Source of the DNA: Spiroplasma endosymbiont of Dioctria linearis
GTDB lineage: Bacteria > Bacillota_I > Bacilli_A > Mycoplasmatales > Mycoplasmataceae
Assembly (NCBI RefSeq): GCF_964030865.1
Contig: NZ_OZ034984.1
Span: 496,001 to 560,000 of the forward strand
DNA length: 64,000 nucleotides
Reading direction: 5' to 3'
Shown: positions 1 through 10,313 of the stretch, one piece after another
Layout: each line of letters begins with the position of its first letter
How positions within the stretch are numbered: the stretch's first letter is position 1
Program-made: the position numbers and the translations under genes
Notes under the pieces: generated by a model
The model's database searches: none
Seen by the model: only the letters and a program-made list of their open reading frames with translations
Told to the model about the DNA's origin: nothing

Positions 1-1801
1 GTATTAATTTTCTATGTTCTGGATCCATTGTTGTTTCTCAAAGTTGGTCAGCGTTCATTTCCCCTAACCCTTTATACCTTTGAATTTCAATTTTAGCTTT
101 TGTTTTTTTCATATGACTTGCTAATTCTTCTTCTGTTCATAAATACATAAAGTCCTTTTTATTTGAACCTGTTGTAATTTTAAACAATGGAGGCATTGCA
201 ATGTAAATGTTTTTATTGACAATCAATTCTTTCATATAGCGATAAAAGAAAGTTAGCAATAAAGTTTGAATATGAGCACCATCGGTGTCAGCATCTGTCA
301 TTAAAATTATTTTTCCATAATTGATATCACTAATATCAAAATCACTTCCAATACCAGCACCAATTGCATTAATTATTGTTGTAATTTCTTCATTTTTAAG
401 TAAATCAATTAATTTTGTTTTTTCAGCATTTATTACCTTACCTCTCAATGGTAAGATGGCTTGGAATTTTCTATCTCTTCCAGATTTAGCACTTCCACCC
501 GCTGAATCCCCTTCAACTAAATAAATTTCATTTTCTTGTTTATTTTTTCCTTGTGCTGGAGTTAATTTTCCAAGCATTGTTCTTGATTTTGATTTTGATT
601 TTTGATCTCTAACTGCTTGTCTTGCTTTTCTTGCTTCTTCTTTTGCCCTTCGAGCCAACAGTGCTTTTTCAATAATTGAAATAGCAATTGTTTTATTCTC
701 TTGTAATCAAAAGCTAAAGTGTTCTTCTGTTACTTTTTCACAAGCATATTTAGCTTCACTTGTTCCTAATTTTCCCTTTGTTTGACCTTCATATTGAATT
801 AAACTTTCTGGGATTTTTACAGTTACAATTGCTATTAAACCTTCTTTAATATCTGATGAATCTAGTTTTTTATCTTTTTCTTTTAAAATACTTTGAGTTT
901 TACCATATTCATTTAAAGCTTTAACCATTCCTGTTCTAAAACCAGTTACATGAGTTCCTCCATCACTGGTTTTAACATTGTTAGCAAATCCTAATACTGT
1001 TTCTGAAAAATCAGTTGTATAAGTTAAAGCAATTTCAACATCAATATTTTGTTCGCTACCTTTTAACATAATTGGTGAGCATAAAGCTTTTTGATCACCT
1101 CTTAGTTCATTAACAAATTCTGTTAATCCATTTTCATATAGATACTCAACATACTTATCACTTCTATTATCTTTTAAAGTTAATTTAAGTCCAGAATTTA
1201 ATAATGCTGATTCTTTTAATCTTTCACTAATTGTTGAAAATGAAAACTTTGTTGTTGAAAACATTGTTTCATCAGGCAAAAAGTTAACAGTTGTTCCTGT
1301 TTGTTTTGACGTTCCAATTTGTTTTAACTGATCAACTAATTTTCCCCCATGAGCAAACTTAATTTGTGATATAAGCCCATCTCTGTGAATGATTACTTTA
1401 AATTTAGATGATAGTGCATTAACAACTGATGAACCAACTCCGTGTAATCCTCCAGAAGTTTTATAGCCATCACCACCAAATTTTCCCCCAGCATGCAATA
1501 CTGAGAAAATAATTTCTGGTGTTGATTGACTTGTTCCTTTATAACTTCCTATTGGAACTCCTCTTCCATTATCTTTTACTGTCACTGAACCATCTTTTTC
1601 AATTGAAACGTTAATTTCACTACACACTCCAGCAAGAGCCTCATCAATTGAGTTATCAACTATTTCTCAAACTAAATGATGTAAACCCCTTGAATCAGTT
1701 GAACCAATATACATACCAGGTCTTTTTCTAACTGCTTCTAGACCTTCTAATATTTGAATACTATCTTCTGTATACGATAAATTCTTATTGTTTTCAGCCA
1801 T
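1..1801 (-). CDS. parE: DNA topoisomerase IV subunit B, C-terminal end outside window
   Basis: ATP-binding subunit of the type IIA topoisomerase that decatenates daughter chromosomes with ParC. The start is ATG at 1801, preceded by GAGGTAAA. Two in-frame UGA (Trp) codons split the frame only under the standard code. About 600 residues lie in the window. Visible in order: a GHKL ATPase domain ([35 protein letters not shown]), then the TOPRIM region with [20 protein letters not shown] and [20 protein letters not shown], then the TMDPEHR motif close to the window edge, so only a short tail is missing. The GKLTPAQ segment before the TOPRIM motif is typical of ParE; GyrB has PGKLADC there. ParC would be expected just beyond position 1. 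Confidence 0.93.
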
Positions 1802-1950
1802 ATTTTACCTCATTATTTCATAATAGAATTAATATATCACATTTCATTAAAAAATGTCAATTTAATCAAAAACCCTTTAAAATAGGGACTTGTCTTCAAA
1901 ATAGTTACTTTTTAGGATAAAAAACATTTAATGTGAGAAAAGTTTTAACA

Positions 1951-1974
1951 AAAAAAAGAGTTTTGTAACTCCTT
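1951..1974 (-). terminator. intrinsic terminator of udk
   Basis: On the minus strand just after the udk stop: a short stem GAGTT/AACTC followed by a run of eight T. It also separates udk from the downstream parE. Confidence 0.6.
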
Positions 1975-1994
1975 TCTTTCAATTATTAATGATT

Positions 1995-2618
1995 TTATTT
2001 TTTCAATAAACTGCTAATTTTTGCAGCTACTAAATCGATTGCAATATTATTACCCTCATAATAGGGAATTATTAAATCAGCATGTTCAATTGAAGGTTCT
2101 ACAAAAAATTTATACATAGGTCTTACAGTATTTAAATATTGATTTGTAATGTCATCTAGCTTTCTACCACGTTCATTGACATCTCGCATAAGTCTTCTAA
2201 TAAAGCGAATATCATCATCTGTTCTAATAAAAATTTTGATATCGCCTCTTTTGCGAATTTCTTCAATATGTAATGCTAATATACCATCTAAAATAACTAC
2301 ATTTGAAGGATTTACTTTAATAAACTCTCCACTTTGTGAGTGAGTTTTAAAATCATACACTGGTGCTTCAATTGCTTTAAACTGTTTTAAATCATCTAAA
2401 TGTTTACAAAGTAATTCAATGTCTAATGAACTTGGATGATCAAAATTTAATAACTGCTTTTCTTCAAAGGTTAAATCACTAAAATCTTTATAGTAACTGT
2501 CCATTGTTAAATGCGTTACAGGTTTGTTCATAAAGATTTCATTGGCAATAGTTTGTGCTACAGTACTCTTTCCACTTGCACTTCCCCCTGCTACAATAAT
2601 TATTGTGACTTTTTTCAT
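1995..2618 (-). CDS. udk: uridine kinase
   Basis: Phosphorylates uridine and cytidine to UMP/CMP in pyrimidine salvage, the main nucleotide source for Mollicutes. The protein has 207 residues, the usual family length. The P-loop GGSASGKST is near residue 11. The segment TMDSYYKDFSDL is the conserved DxYY region that binds the nucleoside, FDHPSSLD follows, and the lid-like RRLMRDVNERGR comes near residue 145. The ATG at 2618 has an upstream GAGGT. It diverges from the azoreductase gene across about 100 bp and ends in its own terminator. Confidence 0.93.
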   Translation of the reverse strand: MKKVTIIIVAGGSASGKSTVAQTIANEIFMNKPVTHLTMDSYYKDFSDLTFEEKQLLNFDHPSSLDIELLCKHLDDLKQFKAIEAPVYDFKTHSQSGEFIKVNPSNVVILDGILALHIEEIRKRGDIKIFIRTDDDIRFIRRLMRDVNERGRKLDDITNQYLNTVRPMYKFFVEPSIEHADLIIPYYEGNNIAIDLVAAKISSLLKK

Positions 2619-2722
2619 ATGTACCTCTATATAACCACTTAATATTTTATATTTAATTATTAAAAAAATGAAGTAATTTTAACAAATTTAACTATAAAAT
2701 TAACTTGATAAAGGAGAGAAAT

Positions 2723-3325
2723 ATGGCAAAAAAAATATTAGTAATTACAGGTACAGTTAGTCCTGTTGAAAAATCATTTTCATTAGCTTTAACAAATCGT
2801 TTTGTTAAAGAATATCAAACATTAAACTCGAAAGATGAAATTATTCATTTAGATTTAAACAATGAGCAAATGGCTCATAAGACTCTATCAAGAGAAAACT
2901 TTGGAACTTATTTTAATGAGCAAGATGCTTTAAAATATATTAATCAATTAAAAGAAGTTGATAAAGTAATTATTTCAAGTCCAATGAATAACTTTAATGT
3001 TTCAGCTTTAATTAAAAATTACTTAGATCACATATTATTAGCAGATCAAACATTTTCATATAAATATGTTAAACAAGGAGATGCTAGAGGTCTATTAGAA
3101 CATTTAACAGTACAAATCTTAACAACTCAAGGAGCACCATTTGGTTGATATCCTTGAGGAAATCACACTGAATTTTTAAAAGGAACTTGAGAATTTGTTG
3201 GGGCAAAAGTTAATCAACCAATTCTATTTGCAGGAACTAAAATAGCACCTGTATCAACAACAAATCCAGATGATGCAATCAATGCCATTGCTGACAAAAT
3301 TATTGAAGCTGCTAAAAAGTTTTAA
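2723..3325 (+). CDS. azoR: FMN-dependent NADH-azoreductase (AzoR/AcpD family)
   Basis: Flavodoxin-like quinone/azo reductase, about 200 residues as expected. I chose ATG 2723 because AAGGAGAGAA lies seven bases upstream; a TTG at 2705 in the same frame has no ribosome site. Family features: the N-terminal beta strand and phosphate loop KKILVITGTVSPVEKSFS, the motif SPMNNFNVSALIKNYLDHI that contacts FMN, and FxYxxxGxxGL-like FSYKYVKQGDARGLL. Three UGA Trp codons (GWYPWGN, GTWEF) cluster after residue 145. Monocistronic, with a terminator immediately after the stop. A -10-like TATAAA lies at 2693-2698. Confidence 0.9.
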
Positions 3326-3353
3326 AAATAACCTTAAAAGGTTATTTTTTTTG
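3326..3353 (+). terminator. intrinsic terminator of azoR
   Basis: Stem AATAACC / GGTTATT with an A-rich loop, followed directly by a run of T; starts right after the azoreductase stop. Confidence 0.75.
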
Positions 3354-3384
3354 TTTTAACTAATTTTCTTTTTTGAAGTTTTAT

Positions 3385-3393
3385 TGCTATAAT
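3385..3393 (+). promoter_or_regulatory. extended -10 promoter of guaC
   Basis: TGCTATAAT, an extended -10 (TGnTATAAT), lies 26 bases before the guaC start. No good -35 is visible at 17 bp, as is common for extended -10 promoters. Confidence 0.5.
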
Positions 3394-3418
3394 TTCAAAG
3401 GAATAAGGAGAAATGTAG

Positions 3419-4381
3419 ATGTACGCTTTTGACTATGAAGATATTCAACTAATACCAAGTATGTGTGTTGTTAAATCAAGAAGTGAATGTAATACTGAAG
3501 TTAAACTTGGTAAACATACTTTTAAAATGCCTGTAATGCCTGCAAATATGGCATCAGTAATTAATGAGCAATTATGTGAACTGTTAGCAAAAAAAGGTTA
3601 CTTTTATGTTATGCATCGTTTTAATGTTGACATATATGCTTTTGTTAAAAAAATGCTTAAAGCTAATTTAATTGCATCAATTAGTGTGGGAGTTAAACAA
3701 GAAGATTATGACTTAATTGAAAAACTTGCTAAAGACAATGTTATCCCTGACTATATTACAATTGATATTGCTCACGGCCATTCAATTAGTGTTAAAAATA
3801 TGATTGAACATATTAGAAAACATATGAAAAAATCAACTTTCATTATTGCTGGAAATGTTGGAACACCCTATGCTGTTAGAGATTTAGAATTTTGAGGAGC
3901 TGATGCAACTAAAGTTGGAGTTGGTCCTGGAAAAGTTTGTATTACTAAATTAAAAACAGGATTTGGAACTGGTGGATGACAGTTGGGTGCTATTAAGTGA
4001 TGTAGCAAAGCTGCTCACAAACCAATTATTGCTGATGGTGGTTTGCGTGTCAATGGTGATATTGCTAAATCAATTCGTTTTGGAGCTACAATGTGTATGA
4101 TTGGAAGTTTATTTGCAGCTCATGAAGAATCACCTGGAGCTAATGTTACTGTTGAAGGTGAATTATTTAAAGAATATTATGGTAGTGCCAGTGAATATAA
4201 TAAAGGTGAAAAAAGATATGTTGAAGGAAAAAAAGAGTTAATTAAAGTAAGAGGAAAATTAATGGAAACTTACAAAGAAATGCAAGAAGATCTGCAATCA
4301 TCAATATCATATTCTGGTGGAACTAAGCTTAATGATATTAAAAAAGTAGATTATGTGATTTTAAAAACAAGTAACTTCTAA
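3419..4381 (+). CDS. guaC: GMP reductase
   Basis: Reductively deaminates GMP to IMP with NADPH, balancing purine pools in an organism that depends on salvage. 320 residues, TIM-barrel IMPDH/GMPR fold. Seen: [10 protein letters not shown] near residue 37, [10 protein letters not shown], the glycine-rich [13 protein letters not shown], and the catalytic-cysteine loop [26 protein letters not shown] and [19 protein letters not shown] bind phosphate. No CBS domains, and the sequence between barrel elements fits GMPR rather than IMPDH. Two UGA Trp codons lie around 3895 and 3980. ATG at 3419 follows AAGGAG. It stands alone between two terminators. Confidence 0.93.
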
Positions 4382-4397
4382 TTTGAATATATTAAAG

Positions 4398-4423
4398 AAA
4401 TGCACTAAAAAGTGCATTTTTAT
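4398..4423 (+). terminator. intrinsic terminator of guaC
   Basis: Stem AAATGCACT / AGTGCATTT with a four-base loop and a T run, 17 bases after the guaC stop. Confidence 0.8.
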
Positions 4424-4575
4424 TGACTTTTATTACATCTCAAAGTCCCCTATCGGCTCATTTCAACTCCCCTACTCACTCTTTTATAAGACATTTAGTC
4501 TTTAAATTCTAAAACTGCTCAATTAACTTTCTATTTTATAAATATCTAGTAAAATTATCTTGAGGAGTGATTTAA

Positions 4576-4752
4576 ATGAAAGAAAAATGTCAAATTGCAA
4601 ATTGCGATCAGGATTTGAACTTTATGGATAAAAAAAGAATTTATCAATATGATGAAAATTTAGAAGATGAAACTGCAATTTATGTTTGTGATGATTGTTA
4701 TAAAAAAAATAAAGCTGAAGAAAATAATATTGATTGAGAACATTCTTCATAA
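4576..4752 (+). CDS. 58-residue cysteine-rich (zinc-ribbon-like) protein
   Basis: A small intact frame with a good ribosome site (GAGGAGTG, eight bases before ATG 4576) and its own terminator. The protein has an N-terminal C-x4-C (CQIANC) and a second pair CDDC about 30 residues later, the spacing expected of a treble-clef or zinc-ribbon knuckle, in an otherwise acidic chain ending in DWEHSS (one UGA Trp). Function unknown. The same C-x4-C ... C-x2-[CH] pattern occurs inside the next gene (4809-6125), so the two neighbours may share a zinc fold. Confidence 0.75.
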
Positions 4753-4755
4753 TAA

Positions 4756-4783
4756 AAAATACTAACTTGGTTAGTATTTTTTT
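4756..4783. terminator. bidirectional terminator between convergent genes
   Basis: Perfect stem AATACTAAC / GTTAGTATT with loop TTG, flanked by A and T runs on both sides. It lies between the small zinc-ribbon gene and the convergent gene ending at 4809, so it can serve both. Confidence 0.75.
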
Positions 4784-4808
4784 ATAATTAATTTTAAACT
4801 TAAACTTC

Positions 4809-6125
4809 TTAAAAGAAATTATTGCCCTTATTAAACCCAGCAAAGAATTTCATTTTTAAATATTCTTGACCCATATTTGGATGTTGGAATCTAAATTTAT
4901 TTAAAGCTGAATACAATAATTTTTCTTGTTCATCTAATTTATCAAATCATTGTTTTTGAAATAAAATATTATCAGCCAATATCAGCGAACAATTTGAAAT
5001 AAAAGCCGCTTCATTTTTTGATTTTAAATGAATAATTTTTAAGTACTGTTCAAAGAAACTATTTAAATTTTCTTTGCTTTTGTCATAAACCATTGTCACA
5101 AAAGAATTTGCTTTATCTGAAAACATGACAATCGTTGCAAAATTTTCAGAGATAAAAAAGTTATTAATTGAGTTTACAACTTTAAAATCATCTGGTGTTA
5201 TTTGTGGTTGAAAGACATCTTTAATTGTAAAATTATTTGTTTTGGGTAAACTAAATTTCACAATCCCAAAGTTGTTGTATTGCCCTTTTAAAGTTTTTAC
5301 AAAGAAACTATAAGTATCTAATAAAGAACTTACATGATTTGAAACTTTCTTTAAATTATAAATAAACATAGTTTTAACTCCATCTTCTTCAATTGAATTA
5401 AAGTAGTTTCTAAATTCTTCTTTTAAAGCTTCAAGTTGAACTCTAGAGATGAATAATTTATTTACAATTGTAGGAAAATTAAATAATAAGATTTCTTCAT
5501 CACTACTATTTTTTGTAATTTTAATGTCTGCAATTTGATTCATATGCTCTTGACAAAAGCCAAAATACTTAAATTGATTTGGTTCAACTTCTTTGAAAAA
5601 AGATTCTCCCATTTTGTAGTTATTATCAAACACATTTCTTTTATTAGATGTTAAATAGTTTTTATGATCTAATTCATTAAAATCATACAAACTATTCTCA
5701 ACAGCTTTTTGTTCACAATTAACAAAATTACACTTTTCAGTTTCACTCATTTTTTTGTATTTATTTTCAAATAATTGTGAAGAAAATTTTAAGTAATCTT
5801 CATACTTATCATTGGCAATAATTGCCTTAATAAAGGGCGTATAACTTGAATTTTTTGTTTCTATTAAGTGTTTTTTGCAACATGCTAAAAATTTCTCTCC
5901 ATTAAGGCAAAAACATAGTTCTTGGTCCTTAAAAGTAAAAAAATTATAGCCATTTTTAACTAAAAAATTAATATTGTCATTATCTAGAAAATAGTTACTA
6001 AAAATTGATTCAATAAATCTTTGTGTGTCCTCATTTGATAACTTTATATTTTTAGCTGCTTTATATAAATCTTGTTTACTGACAAGATTTTTTAATAATT
6101 CATTTTGTATTATTTTTTCACCCAT
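4809..6125 (-). CDS. 438-residue cytoplasmic protein with SEC-C-like zinc motif
   Basis: No named family recognised for the whole protein. Near residue 70 it has CFCLNGEKFLACCKKH, close to the SEC-C consensus (CxCxSGxKFKxCC) that binds zinc at the SecA C terminus and in many stand-alone proteins. Further on are CNFVNC (near residue 132) and FCQEH (about 195), a second possible zinc site matching the 58-residue neighbour. No signal peptide or membrane segment. ATG 6125 follows GGGGG; one UGA Trp lies before the last 46 residues. Spaced 65 bp behind the gene at 6191-7291, probably one transcript. It could be a protein-handling accessory factor, but that rests on the motif alone. Confidence 0.7.
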
Positions 6126-6190
6126 AGCAAACCCCCAATAAAAATAGTTTTATTACATTTATATTATACATCTCAATAAGTTTATTATTT

Positions 6191-7291
6191 TTATCTTCTT
6201 TTTTTATTTCAAGCAAACTTTGGTTCAACGTACTTTGGTTCAACAGCATCCTTTTCAAAGATTTTATTATATTTAAGCTCATTTGTAAAAACCAAAGTTG
6301 GATCAGCTTTAGCATTAAATTTGCTAACTCCTGAATAATAATTAAAGTTCTTCTTATTTAAAACTAATTTAGTATTAAAAAATTCTATTAATTCTCTTGA
6401 ATAAACTGCCTTTTCACAATGATTTTCATAGGCAATTTTTCTTATTTCAACAATATCATTTGCTGTTTTTACAGAATAAATTCATTTCAAATCTACTAAG
6501 TAGAAATCAAATAATAAATTAGCAAAATCTTCACGATATTTTTTATTTTCTCTTAATAATGGAATTGTATTTAAAAAATTATCAAAGTGACTATTTCTTA
6601 AGAAAAATTCAATTTCATCAGCATAATTGATAATATCACCATCGTCAATGCTATAAATTGCTTGACCCAATTTTTTAATAAACTCTTCATCATATCTGAA
6701 AGTTGTTTTTAATACTTCTAGATATCTTTTATAATCTTCTTTTTCTTCTTCTTTAACTTTCACATCTTTATATTCGAAATACTTTTCTCTTAACTGACCT
6801 ACAGCATTAATTCCCATAGTAGTTAAAATATCTCTTTTACTTAAATTAGCTTTAAAGAACTTTTCATAGTGACTTCCAATACCAATTACTTTATCTGTTT
6901 TAAATTCTGCTGGCACTAAAGTTACAATTGGAAAAATATAAGGATAAATACACTTAATTGAATAATAAAATATTCTAGATTTTCATGCTTTGATAACCCC
7001 AAGAGATTTTAAAATTTTATTTAATTGTACTAATTCCTCTTCTTCAATAAAAAATAATGCATCAATTTGCAGATTCATTTCTTTATTTGCTAGTTTTTTT
7101 GCAAATTTTGGATAATACTTTTCAAAACTCATATTTGATTCTAATCAAGAACCATTAAATATCTTATTTAGCTCTAAGATATCATTTGCATCACTATATA
7201 TACCTTGTTTTAAAATGTGATCTTCACTTAATGTAAAAGTTTGTTTTCCTGGATGAATAAAATTCTTAGCTATAATCTTTTGTAATTTCAT
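6191..7291 (-). CDS. conserved-looking hypothetical protein, 366 residues
   Basis: Intact frame from ATG 7291 (GGGAGAAAG upstream) to TAA 6191, with four UGA Trp codons. A soluble, charged, helix-rich protein without signal or membrane segments. A Lys/Glu-rich stretch (YKDVKVKEEEKEDYKR) lies near residue 180, and a Lys/Arg tail FAWNKKRR ends it. I do not recognise a family. It is the first gene of a likely two-gene unit with the SEC-C-like gene, and the last gene before the decayed accessory region to the right. Confidence 0.7.
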
Positions 7292-8314
7292 GTTTCTTTC
7301 TCCCATTAAGTTAATTTATTCTATTATATCAAATTTTAATAGGTTTTTAAAGGGGTTATTAATACATAGTAGAATATGTGACAAATAAAGTAATAAGTTA
7401 CAAAATTAATGTATAAAATTCAATTTTTTAAAAGATATAAGATCATATTATTAATATTAAAGTTAATGGTATTGCTTTAGATTAAGTAATAATAAATAAT
7501 TGTACTTATTTTAATATTATAAATAAGAATAAAAAGGTAACATAAGTTTACCAGTAGTTTTAACGTTATTTTTTTAAAAAAAGGAAAAACTAATTTAATC
7601 AAAGAATAAAATTAAAATTCAAGAAAATAAAGATAAAAAAGTTGGATTAAGGTCATACACCAAAAAAGCTAATAAAAGAGTATGATTTAACTTTTGAAAT
7701 ACAATTAGTTTATTTATGAAACACAAAATTATCCAAGTCTAAACTATAATAATACAAACTTTTGTAATGAGTTTTATATAATAACAAATAAATTTAAAAA
7801 AGAGAATGTGATTTGAGTTGATGGAAGCCATATGAAAAATAAAAAATATTTTTAAAAACTTCTCAATATAAATTTTTTTAATACTAGCAGATAAGGTACA
7901 ACATTTGCCAATGAAATTATATTTAGTTTTATTAATAAGAATAGTAATTTTTTAGCTTATTTTATACCCAGACATACTTTAAACACAATACTTCAACCTA
8001 ATCAATTAATGATTCAGTAAAATATAAATTTTATAGACAACATAATAATGAATTCACTTCAATAAAAAATTTTCTTAATAGTTTTGCAAGCTTTTTAGAA
8101 ATGTGAAATTTAAATCATAACTTCAAATATAATATAAATAAAACAGTTTGTAAATATTAAAAACTGTTAGGCCTATGTTATCGTATTCTAACTTTTCTCA
8201 CCTAAAAACATTATATAATTTGTAGGTTTACTAGTTATATATACTTTTGTTAATTTGCATATTTAGAAAAGTCTAGCAAGACAAACTAAATTAGTAGCAC
8301 ATATTAAAACTAAT
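7292..8314. other. gene-free decayed region
   Basis: About 1 kb with no intact frame on either strand. On the plus strand between roughly 7800 and 8160 there are short protein-like pieces separated by stops and frame changes (for example VIWVDGSHMKNKKYF, and FANEIIFSFINKNSNFLAYF), which looks like one decayed gene of unknown family. The rest is simple AT-rich sequence. It marks the border between core and accessory DNA. Confidence 0.4.
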
Positions 8315-8962
8315 TTAATTGAAGACTAATTTATTAAGTCAATTTAAAATTTCAATCATTGTATTTAAATCCTTTAAATTTTTTTCCTTAGTTTCAGCAA
8401 TATATCTCTCTCTATTCTTTCATTCTATATTATTTAGATAAAATGAAAAAAACTCTTTTATTTTCCTTGCATCAATTACTGTTTTATAATCCTCCATTAC
8501 AAAATTTATAAATTTTGTTTTATGAAAACTCGTAGAAGGGATTTTTCAATTAATTGATTCCTTTAATACATCATATAAGTCTATATATTTAATATTACTT
8601 TTTTCAACTCCAATAAACTTATTAAATATCTGTAATTCCAGCTTTGAATCTAAAAAAATAAATTGCTTTTCTTTATTACATTCAAATCAACACCCTAATT
8701 CTTTCTCTCAAAAACTTTTCAAGTTTTTATTTGAATCCAGTGTAAAAATACTCTTATACTCTTCCATAAAAAAAGTTAATTCTTCCTTATTAAAGTCCAA
8801 TTTAGAATAGCCAAATATTAATGGAAAGTCCTTAGTTTCAAAGTTTAAATCAAAGGCTTCAAAATCTATAACTATATTTTTTTCATTTTTAATAATCTCC
8901 AAAATTTTTTTTATCTTCTCTAAATTAACTTCAAAACTAAATTCTTTTCATTTTTTATCCAT
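8315..8962 (-). CDS. 215-residue protein, possible DEDD exonuclease-like fragment
   Basis: Open frame from ATG 8962 to TAA 8315 with six UGA Trp. No ribosome site is visible before the start, so it may be the rear part of a longer gene. Seen near residue 25: NIVIDFEAFDL, a D-x-E on a hydrophobic strand as in the first motif of DEDD exonucleases and of DUF2779-type proteins, which are common in Mollicutes. Later come YIDLYDVLK and a C-terminal KNLKDLNTMIEILNWL that resembles the last exonuclease motif. A clear second Asp motif is not evident. The exonuclease idea is an inference; the reading frame itself is well supported by length. Confidence 0.5.
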
Positions 8963-9049
8963 ATAATTATTATAAATTTTTTTTTTAATTTTTTGAATAT
9001 TTATATAAATAATTTATATAATAAAGAGAACAGATAATCCTAAAGACAC

Positions 9050-9761
9050 TACCACTTGATATTAAATTAATTTTAATAGTTTTTTTAAAATGACTTTCTT
9101 AACTCTAGTTTTAAAATTTTCCAATGAATCAAAATTGTTTTCATATTTTTTGAAGAAAATATCTTTGTATCATTCATATAAAGTTCAGTAGGCAAATTAT
9201 TTTTAAGTCCAACATCTGAAATTGAAAATGTAAAATTATTTAAATTAGCAAATAATCCATTAAATAATAAAAAAAGTATTTTAGTTCCTCTATATGATTG
9301 AATGATTGATTATTCAACTAAATTATCATTAACGATTTTTTGAACTTCTGGCAAAACATTAGTAAACAACTATCCTATTTTTTGCATTCTGAAAGTCAAA
9401 AGATATCATTTAATTGCATTTCAAGCAAAGGCAATCTCACGCAGAATTTTTTTATTTTAATACCAATATTTAAATGTCTTCAAGAATTATCTAAACATTT
9501 TTTTGATATTTATATTTGCTCAGATAATTTTGATTAATAAGATTAGTAGCAACATTAACTCTAGTTCCAACTCCAACCTTATTTTTTGGTCTATTCAAAT
9601 ACTATTAATTAATAATTTTGAGTTTTTAATTCATTTAAAATTTTGTAACTTACAATTCCACTTCCATTGCTACCATTTTTCTTAATGAATCCATTAATAC
9701 TGGCTATTCTTTGCTTATTATATTTAGTCTTTTCATCAATTAATAAAGTTGCAATATTCAT
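9050..9761 (-). pseudogene. decayed gene of unknown family
   Basis: Starting at ATG 9761 the minus strand reads MNIATLLIDEKTKYNKQRIA and continues for about 50 residues to a stop, after which protein-like stretches go on in other frames (VGVGTRVNVATNLINQNYLS; later GLKNNLPTELYMNDTKIFSS). At least three frameshifts or stops. No family recognised. Confidence 0.4.
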
Positions 9762-10227
9762 ATTTTTTCATATATAATATTAAACTTTACATTTTTCTTT
9801 TATTTATAAAGTAGTATTTTAATAATAAAAATAAATAAGACTAAATGCTCCATTTTTTTAAACCTTCATGAATAAACATAATCACATTCCGATTTTTTAT
9901 TATGTTCACGTAAGCATACATACACTTTTGTAATAGATTATATTTTTTTCTTTATAACTGTTGATTTTAATTTCTCATTTTTCTTTGCAATTTTTTTAAG
10001 TTCTGTTTTTAAAAACTTTCCCTAATTTTTTGCTCATAAATAAGTCAGTCACATGTTTTCTTATTAATGAGTATTTCATTATTTATACTGCATCTTTATA
10101 TCCGAAAACATACAATTTGATCGCTAGATCTTAATTTTATATAAATTTATATTTTATTATAACTTTCTTCCTTTTGATATTTATATAATGCTATTCTTTT
10201 TATTTTTCATCTATTATTTTTATTATT
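9762..10227. other. gene-free AT-rich stretch
   Basis: No supported frame, repeat or regulatory site seen; probably decayed DNA between the pseudogene and the IetAS-like operon. Confidence 0.4.
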
Positions 10228-10273
10228 AAAAAATGCAACCTTTATATTGATACATCTGTTCTATTTAAGGTTG
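10228..10273 (-). terminator. terminator of the protease/ATPase operon
   Basis: On the minus strand about 40 bases after the protease stop: stem CAACCTT / AAGGTTG enclosing an AU-rich loop, followed by a six-base T run. Confidence 0.55.
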
Positions 10274-10313
10274 TTTATTTTAAAACTAGCATATATCTTG
10301 TAAACTATTAATA

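Noticed and set aside
1-1801. gyrB as identity of the first gene
   Set aside because: GKLTPAQ before the TOPRIM motif, rather than PGKLADC, favours parE.
4622-4843. 73-residue minus-strand frame
   Set aside because: It overlaps the well-supported zinc-ribbon gene and the terminator in antisense; composition is Phe/Tyr/His from reversed AT-rich DNA.
9340-9685. Two short plus-strand frames
   Set aside because: They lie opposite protein-like pieces of a minus-strand pseudogene, have AT-driven composition and no ribosome sites.
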